NCBI RefSeq assembly: GCF_003597395.2 | Contig: NC_133777.1 | Location: 57,281,136-57,345,135, forward strand | Direction: 5' to 3' | Length of the DNA: 64,000 nt | DNA from: Chelonoidis abingdonii | Taxonomy: Eukaryota; Chordata; Testudines; Testudinidae | Shown: positions 12,385-25,763 of the stretch, piece by piece | How the letters are laid out: each line of letters starts with the position of its first letter | How positions within the stretch are numbered: the first letter of the stretch is position 1 | Position numbers and translations under genes: made by a program | Notes under the pieces: model-generated | The model's input: only the letters and a program-made list of their open reading frames with translations | What the model was told of the DNA's origin: nothing | The model's database searches: none

Positions 12385-12625
12385 AGATTAATAAATTCAT
12401 AGGGTTTTTTTAAGACCAGAACAGACCATTATGATGATCTGGTCTAACCCCCTGCGTAGCACAGGTCATAGAATTTCGCCCATAACTTCTGGATAAGCTA
12501 CAGCATATCTTTTAGAAAGATACCCAGTCTTGATTTAAAGACTTCATATGGTGGAAAATCCACTATGTCACTAGTTAAATTATTCTGATTGTTAATTACC
12601 CAATTATCTTCTCTGGCAGTGATTC
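12385..12625 (-). mobile_element. CR1-type LINE 3' fragment
   Basis: On the plus strand it begins AATAAATTCATAGGG and runs through CCAGAACAGACCATTATGA, GATCTGGTCTAACCCCCTG, GTCATAGAATTTCGCCCA and TCTTGATTTAAAGACTTCA. This is the reverse complement of a CR1 subfamily 3' end and C-terminal ORF2 region. The copy is heavily diverged and truncated at 5'. Confidence 0.7.
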
Positions 12626-14754
12626 TAGGGATGGTCTCCAGAGCTCCTAGAAATGCTTTATTTCAGATAGGATTTAATGTGCCCTCTTTCCCCATGAACA
12701 GTTATCTCTATAAGGTAGATCTCAAGCTCTTAAGCATTTGGGTGTACTAGAAACTCAGCACAGTGTGTTTTTGCAAGTAGCTAATAAACTCAGACCAGGG
12801 CAGTTAACAGTAGCTCAGGAAAGATTCTCAACTGTGGAGACCTCTCCCAACAACATGAGTAAGAGAAGCAGCCATATTTCAGTGTGGGTGGTTTGAGATA
12901 ATGTGCTCCAAAAGGAGGGAGCTAAGTGGGAGATCATGAACGATGAATTCAAATTCTGTGGTGTTTTTTCGATGTTGGGATTAAGGAGTTACTCCCAGGA
13001 ATAAACAGACTCCTCAATGCTGGGGTGATAGACAATATATAAATAATCCTACAAGGGGTTTACGGGACTTCAGTTGCTTCCAACAGCTCTTTATATTCCC
13101 TGCCAAATCATTTAAAAAGGAAGAGAAGCTCGATTCCAGATTGATTAAATGTGCATCAGAATAAGAGAATAAACCATTGGTTCATGTTCTGTTCTGTTGC
13201 ATACAGTTCAGTTGAGATTAGTTTTTAACTACTACCACCCTCCAAAGCACTTGTAAAATAATATAGTGAGAGCATTTCATTGTATTGTCTGGCACAGTTT
13301 CTCCTTTTTACTCTAAAGTGACTTACATTGGCATCTTGGAATCAGATCCTCTTATTCCCCCTACACTCTTCCTTGGTTCATTCCCAAACTTTTCTTTGTA
13401 TGGATACTGACCTGTTGCACATGCAATTGGAGACCAGGGAAAAGGTGCTTTGAACAATTGGATCACCTAACCAACACTTGTTGCAATTGAATTTCTAAAA
13501 ACTATTCTCCCTTTAAAGAGAAGAATTTTCTCCGTGAGTTGAATTGTGGGTGGCCATAACTTGATATAAATATCCATTTTAACTTTGTGCCTTCTACTCA
13601 GAATAACTTTCACTGTTTATTCTGCAGTGTTTCAATTGTTTTTCTTATTTTTAATAGTGTTATTGTTACCTAAAATATCCATGCAGAGTCTTAATGTAGT
13701 TTAAGGCAGAAAACCAAACTCTGCTGATGGAGAGAGATTCTGAGGACAGATGCTCATGAGGTATAAATTGTCATATCTCTGTTAATTTCAAAGGAGCAAT
13801 GGCAATTTACAGCAGCTGAGGATCTGCATCATATTATTGAAATATAGGTTGTGGAAAATATCTCTGGTTTTGAGAGTTTAATAGGCAAAAGTAGCCTAGT
13901 ACACAGCACCAGAGGTGGAGCTATGATGATAAAAAAAAAATCAGCTTCAGGGGAATTATTTAGGAATATCTCTTTCATCAACTGACTTTTTATGTGGTAT
14001 AATTGGATTATTTTGTGTTAGCCTTTCACAGACAACCACCCCTGCAGGCCACACATACATCTGAAGTAAACTACTGTAATTCCATTCCAATCAACAAACT
14101 TCTATCAACTGACACTCAGTTTGTATTTGGCTTAATGTGTGTGATACATACCACCTAGATATAAATAGTGCTTGCTGTGAGATCGGTACCTTCTTGCTGT
14201 GACAATTAAAATATGGGGAGAAAAGGGGAGTGATGGGTCAGAGAAGGATCCCATGTTTTTCTACCTGTTTTTCCTCCAGTACAAGCACAGAAGTCTGAGA
14301 AATCTGTGCAGTCTACAGGCAAATTGGTGCCTAATGTAGAAGTAATGGCTTCTCCAGGGAAGTCAATGAGGATATCTGAGAGAAATGTTGCCTAGTGGTC
14401 ATCTTTTCACAAAACATACTTTTCAGCAGCAAGTTCACAAACTAATCATTAATTTTATGATCACAGAGTACTAGAAAGTAGTGATGGAAAAGATGTATTG
14501 AGTTCATTCATCTTCCAGTGCTTGACTTTGCATTATAGTACATTTTTAATGCTTTGTAGTCTGTTTTAAATATCCTGAAGGTTTCACCACTTCCTTTTGG
14601 AAGAATGTTCTGTTATGTAAAAGATCTCACTATCAGGTTTTGTTTCTGATTAATTATTTTTTGTTCTTTCTGAATCTTCTTTCTTCTAATCAACCACCTC
14701 TAGTATAACTGTTACTAATCATGCTTCATTCCTGGGTTTATGCACTTCTAGTGT
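12626..14754. other. Unassigned stretch
   Basis: Mixed-composition sequence. No ORF with a domain, no terminal repeats and no RNA gene were seen. Confidence 0.4.
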
Positions 14755-14806
14755 CATAGAACAGAATCATTGGACTGGAAGGGACCTCAAGAGGTCCCCT
14801 GGATTA
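14755..14806 (-). mobile_element. CR1 LINE 3' tip
   Basis: CATAGAACAGAATCATTGG and ACTGGAAGGGACCTCAAGAG are the reverse complement of the CR1 3' end. Only about 50 bp remain, a severe 5' truncation. Confidence 0.62.
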
Positions 14807-16209
14807 GATGTGCAGATGGCTATGGAATACCCCCTTATTTGTCACTTAGCCATACAACTATATGCATATTTAGCTTAAAAAAAGTAAAACTGAAGGAAAA
14901 GGTTGACAGTAATTCTTAGGATTTGTAATGGGGCAGAGGCGGCAGGCGCTAGGACCCTTCTGAAGAATGAAAAGCTCTTCTTTTGAGTCACCCTAATCAG
15001 ATGCTAGAACCTTGCATAAAATACATAGGCAAGATTGTGTCATCGTCCTAACCCAGCTGCCCTGGGAGTAAATCCCTCCCTTACATTCCTGTTTAGTCCT
15101 ACTTAGATGGTAATTTCAGCTGCACGGGGGAAGAGCTGGAGCTATTCACTCTCACCTCTCATGAGCAGTTGAGTTGGGAGATGGTGGTCAGGGTGGGGAA
15201 TGACAGGAACCCAGGGGCCATGTCTTTACTCCATAGTTGGTCGCACAGGTTGGCCGAAGCTGCTTCACGATAGAGCTGAACCAATTTGCAAGAGGAGAGC
15301 AGAGATGCATTGTGAGTGAGTCAGAGTTCAGTCTCTGGTCTATTCAGAGGATGGGTATAGCTAGGAACCAACTTTTTAATTGGGGCAGACTATAAATTAC
15401 AGTCCAGCTCTTAGTAATTTCTGCTGGCAGATCTGGCTGGTGGATCTTATTATTTCTGGCCAGGGTGTATGTGCAAGTGTCTTTCTAAATCGGAGAGAAC
15501 TATGGCTGGGACAGAGAAAGTCCTGCAGGGAACTGTTAAACAGCCAGGCTTGGGAAGAGAGCTCAGGCTGAGGTTTGTTATGTTGTTCAAGTGAGCAGCA
15601 AAGTCAAATCCCAGAGTGAGGGTAAATCTGGAGAATATGCGGTGTGTGCATACTTTTTTTTCAGTGTGATTTATGCTCTGTTTTAAAGCATTTGCTTTGG
15701 AGGCAGACTCCCCTGTGTGGAGGTGTGGCCTGTACTTCCCCAGTGTGCATAGTAGTATATTATCTACTCTGCAGAACTTTACTTTGGAAAAAAAAATTGT
15801 CAAAACAGAACTGAGACCTATTAAAATATAGATGTATCCTAAAATCACTAATCCATACGTTGCCTCCAGGAGAGCCAAACATACAAACACAAAATTCCAC
15901 CAGATGAACTTTCATGATATGAATTCACTGGTAGATATTTGCATTGCAATTCAAGGTTCTTTAATGTGAATTTAAAATTTTCTTTTAGCTGATTGTTCAA
16001 AAGTTCTAGATGTTTCTTTTGTATCACTAGGGTTTTAGCTGCAGTTGAATTGTGTTGTGTTGAAAATATCTTTCTCCATATTGGATTTCCTCTTTCCTCT
16101 CCCTCTCTCTTACTCTGACAATCCCTCTAGTCTTTCTCACTTCCATCGTGAGCACAAAGAAGATCTGGTACTCATAAGCCACAGAGCCTGCATCCACCCA
16201 TACCTGTCA
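14807..16209. other. Unassigned stretch
   Basis: Nothing recognisable. The 146-codon minus ORF at 15450-15890 has no domain I know and no coding-like flanks, so I treat it as chance. Confidence 0.4.
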
Positions 16210-16315
16210 TCACTTTATCTTTCTAAATTGTGTGATGCTTGGGGCCAGGTCGACATCTTCCTATATGTTCATACAGCACCTAGCCAGATGGGCCCCAGTG
16301 CTATTGTAACATAAT
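16210..16315 (+). repeat. Old interspersed-repeat tail (ACAGCACCTAGC type)
   Basis: TGATGCTTGGGGCCAGG followed by TACAGCACCTAGCCAGATGG is the 3' tail of an old repeat also seen at 515-580 and 58525-58620. It is diverged, and the family is not named. Confidence 0.42.
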
Positions 16316-16963
16316 ATTAAAATTCTGCAGCAGAAAACACGTTTCATTACTCAATTTTGTCGTGGGAAAAATATAAAAAGATTATCAATTTGGTCTATAA
16401 TACTTTGCACGCCTTACAATATGTACCATACGGAAATGTACACCAATGAACATGTCTCTGTCCTTGTAAACTAGTGTCTGTCCATTGTTTTTGAGACATA
16501 GGAACAGAGATCCAGTGGATTGTTGAAGTATATTGTACTGTTATTGCACAGACTATGGTGTGCATTATACTGGAATGATATGAAGTTTTATCCTTTTGAG
16601 AGAGTTTTGGGCTCAGAGTAATAGGATTGTTTTTGTCATATAGGATTGTTTTTTGGCGCTTGTTCTAAACACATACTTTACTATGATGTCAGCTCTGGCT
16701 CAGACAGTAGTAACATTAATTTTGTATTTTTACCACTGTTACCCCCAAGGCCAGATATTACTTTAAGTTCTAGTGATGAATGAATTTAGTCTGTTTATAA
16801 AATGAAATAGCTGGAATGGTATGGTAATACTGAGGAATACCACAGTCACATACACTCTTCAGGTTAGTGTAAGTGAAATTAAAAAAATAACTTGCTCATC
16901 AATTGGAGTTTTACCTGATTACTATTTAAATTTTGATTTAGTTGCTTCAGCATTTACTCTGGT

Positions 16964-18045
16964 TGTGTCTACACATCAAAGTAAGCCAAGGTTTGAGCCT
17001 CGATTCAAGCCTTAACCACCCCCCACTCGCATCCACACCCCATTTGTTTTAACCTAGGGCTCGAACCTAGGGTTCCAGGCCTGCAGGGTCTTCAGTGGAG
17101 ATCGACCAGCTCTTTGCAAAGAAAGCTGCTTCCTTGTCACAAGAGCATAGCCAGATATTGGTGCACACTGCCTGGGCATCCCTGCACACACAGCCCCAGG
17201 GAGGGCCTGCAGGGCCTGGGAGCAAGGGATGGAGAACTGAGAGGGACCAAGCGGTTACCCTGCAGGGAGGGGGAGCAACAGAGCTCCTGACTCAGATGGC
17301 CAAGGGAGGGATGATCCCCAACATCGTGGCAACCAGGAGCCACCTCCTACCTGTCAGCTTTGCTCCCTGCTCTGGTACTTCCAAGCGGCTGCACCACTGT
17401 AAGCCTCTCTAAACTGACAGGAGAGAGCTCTCCCATCAGTTTAATTAATCCATGCCCAACGAGTGGCAGTATTTATGTCAGCCAGAGAAGCTCTCCTGCT
17501 GACATAGCACTGTCCGCACTGGCACTTAGGCCAGTGTAACGTACATCGCTCGGGTGGCTTATTCACACCCCTCAGAGACCTGAGTTATTTTGACATAAGT
17601 GGAGGTGTAGAAGTAGCCTCAGATAAGGTGGTAGTTCAGTATAAAGCTTTCACAAACTGCAGTTATTCTACTGAGACAGCCATCAAAGGAGCTAAATACA
17701 CAGTTTATGTATTCATGGGCTCCTTACAAATAGCTTAACAATAGCCCTGCTCAGTTAGGAAACAGGGTGGGCAGAAGAGTTTTCCCACAGTGCGCCACAT
17801 TCATAGGGCTAGAGTGTCACATCTGGAGGAGCACCAGGCACTCTGGGATAGGATTACTTTGAGTTGGGTCCGTGCACTGCAGTCTGGATGCCAAAGCCCT
17901 ACATATGAGCACAGTTCAGAAAATCCTTAACCTGGGGTTAAAATGCAATGTAGACGCTCAAGCCCAGGGTCCCCTGACATGGGTCAGCTCACTTGAGTCC
18001 CACTAACCTGAGGCGTATATTGCTGTGTAGATACAGACTCTGTCA
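16964..18045. repeat. MITE-like composite with nested repeat at about 17420-17622
   Basis: The block opens with TTGTGTCTACACATCAAAG and closes with TTGCTGTGTAGATACAGAC, so the ends are loosely inverted (TGTCTACAC and GTGTAGATA). Within it, 17420-17622 is a second repeat with GACAGGAGAGAGCTCTCCC at one end, TCAGCCAGAGAAGCTCTCC in the middle, and GGTGTAGAAGTAGCC at the other. The body near 17090-17400 is GC-rich. Target duplications were not resolved and boundaries are approximate. Confidence 0.36.
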
Positions 18046-21000
18046 AAAAGCAATGCAAAGCAACACAATAAAACAAGGTCACTGAATTAAGAACCAGCTT
18101 TCAAATCAGACTGTTTATACCCCTTTACAGTTCCCATCATACTTGTTGCAGGAGTGAAGTCTCTCCCATGTTTGCTGGGTCAGGCTTTTAGATAAATGGA
18201 TCTCTTCCATGGGGCTATAATTAACTATTAACTTCCAGCACATGGACATAACTTCCATGCCATGGAAGTTTACAAATAATCATTAACAAAGGGATATGAT
18301 TGGTCTGAATTGAAACTTGGTTTCAAGTACTCAGAACTGCTCAGAAACAGATTATAAAAATATCTGTCCAGCTCTTAGATCTGTTACCCCTATTGTAGCA
18401 TTTATACTATACTTCTCCTACCTCTATTTAATTATATTCCTGTGTGTGTGTATGTTGCATATGAAAGGTTGCATTGGAAATTGAATCATTGAGGTAACCT
18501 AGGGGGAGTGGCCTAATTAGAAGCAGCATTCTGAAACAAGGTTTAAAGTTTTCAAATGTGAATAGTTTGTTAAATAGGAGAAAAAAAATCAGATTTGCAT
18601 AAGGATTTTCCTACAATTCAGGAACCAGGAAGATGACAGTACTACCGCATCAGCAACTTTGCTGAGAGCTTTGCATGCCAAGGTAGTAAGATTAGATGAG
18701 TTATAACAAAGTTAATAATCCAAAAAAAAAAAAATGCTCAGACTTGTTGCTTCAGATCTCTGAACACTACCTCTTGCCAGTGTTTTTCAGCTACAGAGAT
18801 CTTGTAAGGACAAATAAATACATCACTACTCCCTAGTTGGGCATCTTCATAAAAATTATTCACAATAATTGTTTTATGGAATGCTGGCGCCATGTAAGTT
18901 CCTTACACTTATATGTGAAATAGTGAAATTTCAGCCACAGCTGCAGTATTGTATTACAATAACTACCACATGGCTTTGAGTCACAGTTCAGACAGTATGC
19001 CTTTCACTTTTAATCAGCTTTTCATGTATGAAGCTATGTTGAAATAAATGTATCTCAGTTAAAAGATCAAGCAACTACTGTATGACAGAGCCTTTCCACT
19101 AACTGATGCAATTATGTAGATACAGTATTTGGGCTGTAGAATAACAGAGAGAAAGGGATAGCTCTAGTGGAATATATTGGTATGCAAACAACAATCTGAA
19201 ATCAAAACATTAGGATTATTTTAATGTTCTGATATTTCTGGGGTAGCAGAAAAGATTTATCACTAGGGTATTAATGTGTTCAGCCTTTGACATCATCCCA
19301 ATCAATGCACAATGGATTTTGACTGGTGTTCTGCTCTTCCTGCACCCACAGAACTCCCAATGAGAAACCAAAGTATTGGAACAGAAATCTGTCCTGCAGC
19401 TATGACACAAATATTCTAGCCTTAGAAAAAGCATATATTATGAGAATTCTGTTTCTTTTAAAATAACTGATTGGCTGTAGGAAGTGAACCTTCTTATCTT
19501 AGTTTTCTAGGTTCAAATCTATTCTAGGAATGCACTTACATTTTATTGCAATCATTTAATAAAATCTGAGAATCAAAGAAAATGTAGCTTTCCAAAGTTT
19601 ATTAGCAGAAAAGAAAGGTTTGGTTTCCACTCTAATCATGCATGGCACGTTACCAGGACAGCATTGTATAGCATATTGGTGTTAGAAGACGTGTTCTTTT
19701 TTCTGATATCTCCCAAATTCACAGACTCAAGGGATGCAATAAAACTCTTCTTGAAATTCTGTCTTTGCTGGAGAAGCTCCAGTGAAGAGTTTGTTTTTGT
19801 TTGAACTGTAGTTTTAGATTTGGCAAGGTCACACAGTTTGTGTCCTAGTAAATGTCCATCTAAAAGTCACAAGTCTGTATATTGTCCGTCCTGGGGACAT
19901 GTGCCATTAAAATGAACAATCATGGATAACCACTGAAAATCTAGCAAATAATTTATTGAGGAAATCAAACAAAATGACCTTCTGATTTAGCCATAATTTT
20001 AAAATTAAATACAGTTCAGCTGCCACAAAGTGAGTCTATGATTGGATGACTTAATAGCCATTCATGAACCAGGATTATAAATCCAGACCATCAGAGTTAT
20101 AGCCCAGAAATAAGGACAAAATGTGAGCTGAAGTAAACTAATATTACAGAGCAAAATTTTGACATTGTCCCAGTTTCTCTTTATTGTGTCTCTTGAATGG
20201 GAAAGAGAAATTAGAATGCAGTTAGTTGAGGATAATCCAGACTATACACTGTATTGAACCATTGCCAAGGAATTTGGGTTTAACTCTTGCTTAGGCCTGT
20301 TGTGTTTTGTTTTTTATTATCTGACAAGGTTTTTGGAGTAATAGAGGAGCAAAGTAATGAGGACTTCCTGAAGATGAGAATTGTGTGGATTAAGGGCTGT
20401 AGTTTTGGAAAAATAAAATGACTTGGGGACAGAGTATCAGGGAATTGCATCTAGAAATGGAGAAATCATTTGGTTTTTACTTTACAAAACTTTATTTGCC
20501 TTTTCAGATTTTGCAGTCTGGTTTAGCTGTTGCCTGACCTACTCCTGGAGTGGGATGGTTTCGGAGCTCAGTTCCCAGCAGACCAATTTAGAGGAAAATT
20601 AAAATATATATCAGTGAAGCCTAAATCCCTAGAAAAATAGATTTCCCAGAAACACAGAGTTAGTTGGTGGGATATACATCTCTAAAAATAATGTAAAATA
20701 AGTATAAACCCAGGAAAAACTGACCATAGTAGCCAGGAAGATGCAGTTAATTGGGAAATGTACATCTTTTAACATATGGGTGTAATGAAATGACACTTAA
20801 AGTTTGGTGGCACTGATACTGTCTAGATGTTGGAGAACATGTGATTTTTTTTTTATATACTTCTTGATTGTGAATTATATCTTAGTTATTGTACACCTGT
20901 AGGGAACAGTTAATGACAGATGTGAAAGTCTGACCCCTTGTGGTTGTAAGTAATGTTTGCAATCAATACTATCTAAATAGGAAAGATCCAGAGAATATTT

Positions 21001-21071
21001 ACTGAATCTGGATGAACAGAAAGGGAGAATGGATTGCATGATAAGAATGAGTGATAAGCCAAGGATACTAG
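18046..21071. other. Unassigned AT-rich stretch, about 3 kb
   Basis: One of the longest stretches without recognised repeats. It contains an A12 run near 18721 and otherwise ordinary AT-rich sequence. No exon, RNA gene or mobile element can be supported. Confidence 0.4.
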
Positions 21072-21165
21072 GCCAGATTCTGATCTCATTTACACAGGTG
21101 TAAATCAGGAGCAACTCCACTGAAATTAATAGACTTTGGTGTAAAAACAGTGTGGGGTGCAAATC
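21072..21165. repeat. Palindromic repeat, CCAGATTCTGATCTCA type
   Basis: CCAGATTCTGATCTCATTTA at the left, with TACACAGGTGTAAATCAGG, and GGGTGCAAATCAGATC at the right outline an imperfect palindrome with central ACTCCACTGAAATTAATAG. Old amniote MITE-like units have this design. A weaker copy lies near 38150-38220. Confidence 0.45.
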
Positions 21166-22499
21166 AGATCTACTTTTTTTTTTTTTTCTCCAAATCCAGT
21201 GAGGATGCCATCTGTACTTGGCTGATTAAAGTAAAATATTTCTACCTATGCAAATGAATGAATAATGCTATCCAGTAAATGCACAATGAGGTTAGACACC
21301 TATAAGAAAATCTTTCTCCATCAGGATATTAGGGAGAAGATTAGAACTTGAAGGCAGTACCCCTAGACCTTGGTCCTGGACAAAGGGGAAGAACTCCTGC
21401 TCAAAAAAAAAAAAACATAAGAGCTGCAATTCACATCTGCTTTTAGAAACTAACCATAAAACTGAGCTTATAAAGAGGATTTACTCATGTAAATACATGC
21501 CAATCTCTGTGTAAAAATACAACTGAATAAAATTAGTAATAATCAGTGGTAATAATCTAGGTGGTAATCTAGAGAGCGACCATGTATTTTATAGCAAAGA
21601 GAAGCAAGACTGTTTAGATGCAGAGTAGAGAAGTGTCTGTAGGAGCTCTTCTGGCACACAAGTTATATATAGTTTGCAGATACATGAAAGAAACTATAAC
21701 ATCACATGCAGTAAAGACTTCTGTACATTATCTAAAGTGCATTAGAAATGCTAGAACTGTTTGGTTTGTATGAGATCATGAGTTGGAAGGCTGCCTTTGT
21801 GAATGATAGGTTGGAGAAAGCATGCAAAATATTTAGAGTATGTGTTGATGCATGTCCTATAGATATGTGTACTATAGCAAGGTAAAGTCAAGGATGGACT
21901 TTTCAGGGCAAATATTAATTTATTTTTCTTTTCAGGGTCAATAATTCAATATTTTTCTCCAAGTTCTCTCTCCCCAGCCCCCATTTTTCTTATAAATGGG
22001 ATTGATTATATCTTCTGTAAAGCCCTGAATGTGAAAACAATGCATGTGCTTAACTTTATTCCTGTGAGTAGTCCTATTCGTTTACTTAGTCTGTCTTCAG
22101 AGTTTTGACATCTTGAGAAGGTTTATAGAGGAGTTTCCAATAGAAAAGCTCTTTTTTTCCTCCCATATGTACCCCCAACAAACTGTAAGAATGTCATAAA
22201 TATTTGTATGAAAGTCTGTAAACCTGTGACTCTACTAGTAAAATATGGAGGCTATTTTCTCACAATGTTGGGGAATTTATAAAGAGAGTTCATCTCTGTT
22301 TTCCCATCGCTGCCTTGATAATCAGTCCTTGTAAATAATTGGCGGGTATGATAGCCACTCTCCAGGAAAGAGACTTTCCATCTGGCCAGTCTATAGCTTT
22401 TTATTTTGGTAACCAAGTCATTTTAATTACAGTTCACTTTAAGCATTCGTTATTTTTATTTTAGAGTACTCCATCTACAATAATGTTTATTATACAAGA
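21166..22499. other. Unassigned AT-rich stretch
   Basis: A T13 run near 21173 and an A12 run near 21402 are the only simple repeats. A piece around 22025-22090 (CATGTGCTTAACTTTATTCC) resembles an old repeat also seen near 31850-31910 in the opposite orientation. Confidence 0.38.
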
Positions 22500-22640
22500 C
22501 TTTTAGGACAATTTAGGCATCTAGTGGGATTTTGAAAAGCACCTAGATTCCTAAAAGTCATTGAGCTCAGTGGATGTTAAACACCCAGATGCATTTAAAA
22601 ATCACACTGTGCACCTAAATGCACTTTAAAATGTGGGTCT
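22500..22640. repeat. Old TTTAGGCATCTA-type repeat
   Basis: AATTTAGGCATCTAGTGGG with later GCACCTAAATGCACTTTAA resembles the palindromic repeat at 6530-6710. A related piece follows at 23095-23220 (GAAAATCAAGCCCATTTATG). Confidence 0.35.
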
Positions 22641-22769
22641 TAGTTACTCGTAGCACCCATTTCTTGAAAACAATCTCTATTTTCTAGGGGTTATGGTGGG
22701 AAATGTTTATGCTAAATTCTGGCATACAATATCTTGGCTGCAAAGAAAATTATTGGTGGTCCCAATATT

Positions 22770-23021
22770 GCCAAACCAAATCATTAAAAAATCATGAGTC
22801 AGGCTGCCAAAAATCATGAGACAAAGATTTCTCTGTTTTCCTTCTGGTATTTGGAACCTACAAAGGGCTGTGTGTGTCAATTTTTTCAAGCTTTTCTTTG
22901 CAACCCTGAGAAGTAGAAACTTGCCTTTTTAAAATGGAAGTAGAGTTTACCATATCTTAACTTAAGAAAAACACCAGATATCCTGAGATTCATGGTAAAA
23001 TCCCAAAAGTTGGCAACACTG
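22770..23021 (-). mobile_element. MITE, right end ...AAGTTGGCAACACTG
   Basis: The right end AAAAGTTGGCAACACTG reads CAGTGTTGCCAACTTTT on the minus strand, a hAT-like terminus. Inside are AAATCATGAGTCAGGCTGCC, AGAAAAACACCAGATATCC and the repeated phrase ATCATGAG. No matching left terminus was found, so it is truncated. Confidence 0.5.
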
Positions 23022-24880
23022 TAATGGTCTCTATTTTTCATTACTGAAAGTCAGATGGGTGACAAGCTCCATAGAAATTACACTTAAACACACACAATAC
23101 TGATATGTTCTCTGAAGTCAGTGGGACCTGTGAATGCTTGTCACCGTTGAAAATCAAGCCCATTTATGTCTAAATGCCTAAAAACGATTTAGGTGTCTAA
23201 CTACAGTCACCTAAGTAAACAAATATTAGACTTTATCTCTGTTGTTTAAATGTTAAACAACAGAGGAATTAGCAGTAGCACTTAGAGGCATTAATGCTGT
23301 AATGGGGCTGGGACAAATGAGTGGGCTGGGTGGGGTTTGGGGTGACGGGATAACAAATAATATATTGGCATGCTGGCAGTTCTTAGCTGGTCAGCAGGAG
23401 TGATCACAGCTCTTCACCAGTCTAGCTATTATCAGCTTGCCGTTTGCTGTATGAGTTATGGCAGAAGTGAGCTTTAGGGAGGGTCTTGAAAGAGGACAAG
23501 ATGGTGACTTTATGGATATTGACTGGGAGCTTTTCCCACTGATAAAAAGGCAGCATGGAGAAAGCACAGAAGTGCGTTGGAAATGTGGAGAATCGGACAA
23601 CTGAGGTTGGAGTGAAGACAGAGCTCTGATGTTTGGTGGGGGGAGAGGTGCATGAATGATATAACATACATTAATTGTGTATGCTAGAACTAAAACACAG
23701 CTGACTTTAAATAATGAGAAGAATCTATCATCTTAATATGGTCTAATTAGTACTTTGGAAATAAAATTGAAGCATTTATATTAGTCTTTGAAATGTAGCT
23801 ACTGCACTTGAGTAGTAATTACTTGTTTAAAATACTTTATAAGGAATTTTATTACTGGCACATGCCTGAATAGAAATATGTATTTCTGCAAAACACCTTA
23901 ATGACTCCATTGGGCAAATACACATTTTTACAATCATTACCAAATATCCTAAAAGGCCCATGGTGTTCCAAACTGCACACTCAAATAAGCCTTAAAAACT
24001 GAATGTCTTTTAAATAGGAAATTCCTGTATTTGAGTTAGTGGTAAAGCCCACAGCATCCAAAGGGAAGAGCTATATGAAACTCAGTGGTTCTAGTTCACG
24101 AGGTTCATTGAAAGCTTTCCTTCTTTTTTGAGTTGGATGGATTTTAAGCCTTGAAGTTTTGCTTGGAAGTTTGGATTTGAATGAACCTGGAAGCTTTAAG
24201 TGAGATTCAAATGAAATGGCTGAACTGAACAATTCTGTGTGAATGTGACTGCTGCGGTTTAGATACAAGCATCTCTGTCAACCCAGGTTGTGAACCTTTC
24301 AGTAAATGCAGACTGAGATTTGTGTTTGTAACACAACTTGAAACTGGGCAAGTTTCACGTGGCTTTGGGTTTAGTAACAGAAGTTTCACATCGTTTGAGT
24401 AAGAGCCTGTTCTAAACATTGCCAGTCCCGTTTCGTAAAGCTTCATATTATTATTGTAATGCAGTATAACCAACAGACATGTTGGCTGAGGTAAATTAAG
24501 CAGTAATAAAAACATAGCTGGTTTATTTTAATCTAAAATCTAACTGGACTTAATTTTAGTGAGTCCAAGTGATCAGCAAGTGCTTTAATTATGGGGTTGA
24601 TATTGTGGAAGGGTCACATTAAGGGACTGCTTAGTCCTGTACAGACTTGTTCATCTTCCTTTCATGCTGGAGGTGGAGCTGTGTGTTACCAGCTATACTG
24701 GAGTCCCTCCTTTCTACAGTATAGAGGAGGCCTCAGCAGTAGATTTCCCCAGCCTTTTTCCTGAAAGTGTCCCCTTTCGGGTACTGTATAGCCATGTAAT
24801 GTAGTATCTGACATACCCAACAATTCCTCCAATAAGAAGAGGGAACAAGATCCTACCATTTCCTGAATTAAACACTGATT
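23022..24880. other. Unassigned AT-rich stretch
   Basis: No recognised gene or mobile element, apart from the short old repeat near 23095-23220. The two overlapping minus ORFs near 23391-23667 lack recognisable domains. Confidence 0.4.
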
Positions 24881-25204
24881 ATAGAATCATAGGACTGGAA
24901 GGGATCTCAAGAGAGGTCTTCTAGTCCAGTCCCCTGCACTCAAGGCAGGACTAGGTATTATCTAGACCATTCCTGATAAGTGTTTGTCTAACCTGCTCTT
25001 AAAAACCTCCAATGATGGAGATTCCACAACCTCCCTGGGCAATTTATTCCAGGGCTTAACTACTCTAACAGGAAGTTTTCCCTATTGTCCAACCTAGATC
25101 TACCTTGCTTATTTAAGCTCTTTGTTTCTTGTCCTATCCTCAGAGGTTAACGAGAAAAAAATGTCTCCCTCTTCCTTGTAACAACTGTTACATGTCCTCC
25201 TCCC

Positions 25205-25387
25205 CTATTTTCTTTTCTTCAGACTAAACAAACTGAGTTTTTTCGATCTTTGCTCATAAGTCATATTTTCTAAATCTTTAGTCATTTTTGGTGCGCTTCT
25301 ATGGATTTTCTCCACTTTGTCCACGTCTTTCCTGAAACGTGGCACCCAGAACTGGACACAATACTCCAGTTGGGGCCTAATCAGCAC
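25205..25387 (-). pseudogene. CR1 ORF2 C-terminal remnant
   Basis: A 60-codon open piece carries the C-terminal part of CR1 ORF2, downstream of the reverse transcriptase core. It starts with LIRPQLEYCVQFW, followed by a lysine-rich stretch (DKVEKIHRSAPKM) and a serine/leucine-rich end. The L(I/V)RPxLEYCVQFW block is the family hallmark that I recognise. Intact CR1 ORF2 encodes an endonuclease and a reverse transcriptase of several hundred residues. Here only the tail is open, with stops and frame shifts either side. The N-terminal direction continues, broken, to 25768 and on past the LTR at 26940. There is no reason to expect expression. Confidence 0.85.
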
Positions 25388-25763
25388 CGAGCAGAATGGA
25401 AGAATTACTTCTCATGTCTTGCTTACAACACTCCTACTAATGCATTCCAGAATGATGTTTGCTTTTTTTGCAACAGTGTTACAGTGTTGACCCATATTTA
25501 GCCTGTGGTCCATTATGACTCCCCAAATCCCTTTCTGCAGTACTCCTTCCTAGGCAGTCATGTCTCATTTTGTATGTGTGCAACTGATTGACTGTTCTTT
25601 CCTAAATGGAGTACTTTGCATTTGTCCTTATTGAATGTCTTCCTATTTACTCCAGATCATTTCTTCAGTTTGCGCAGATAATTTTGAATGCTAATCTTAT
25701 CATCCAAAGCACTTGCAACCCTTCCCAGTTTGATATCGTCTGCAAACTTTATAAGTGTACTCT

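Noticed and set aside
15450..15890. 146-codon minus-strand ORF
   Set aside because: No domain, no similarity I recognise, and no splice or promoter context. A frame of this length is expected by chance in 64 kb read in six frames.
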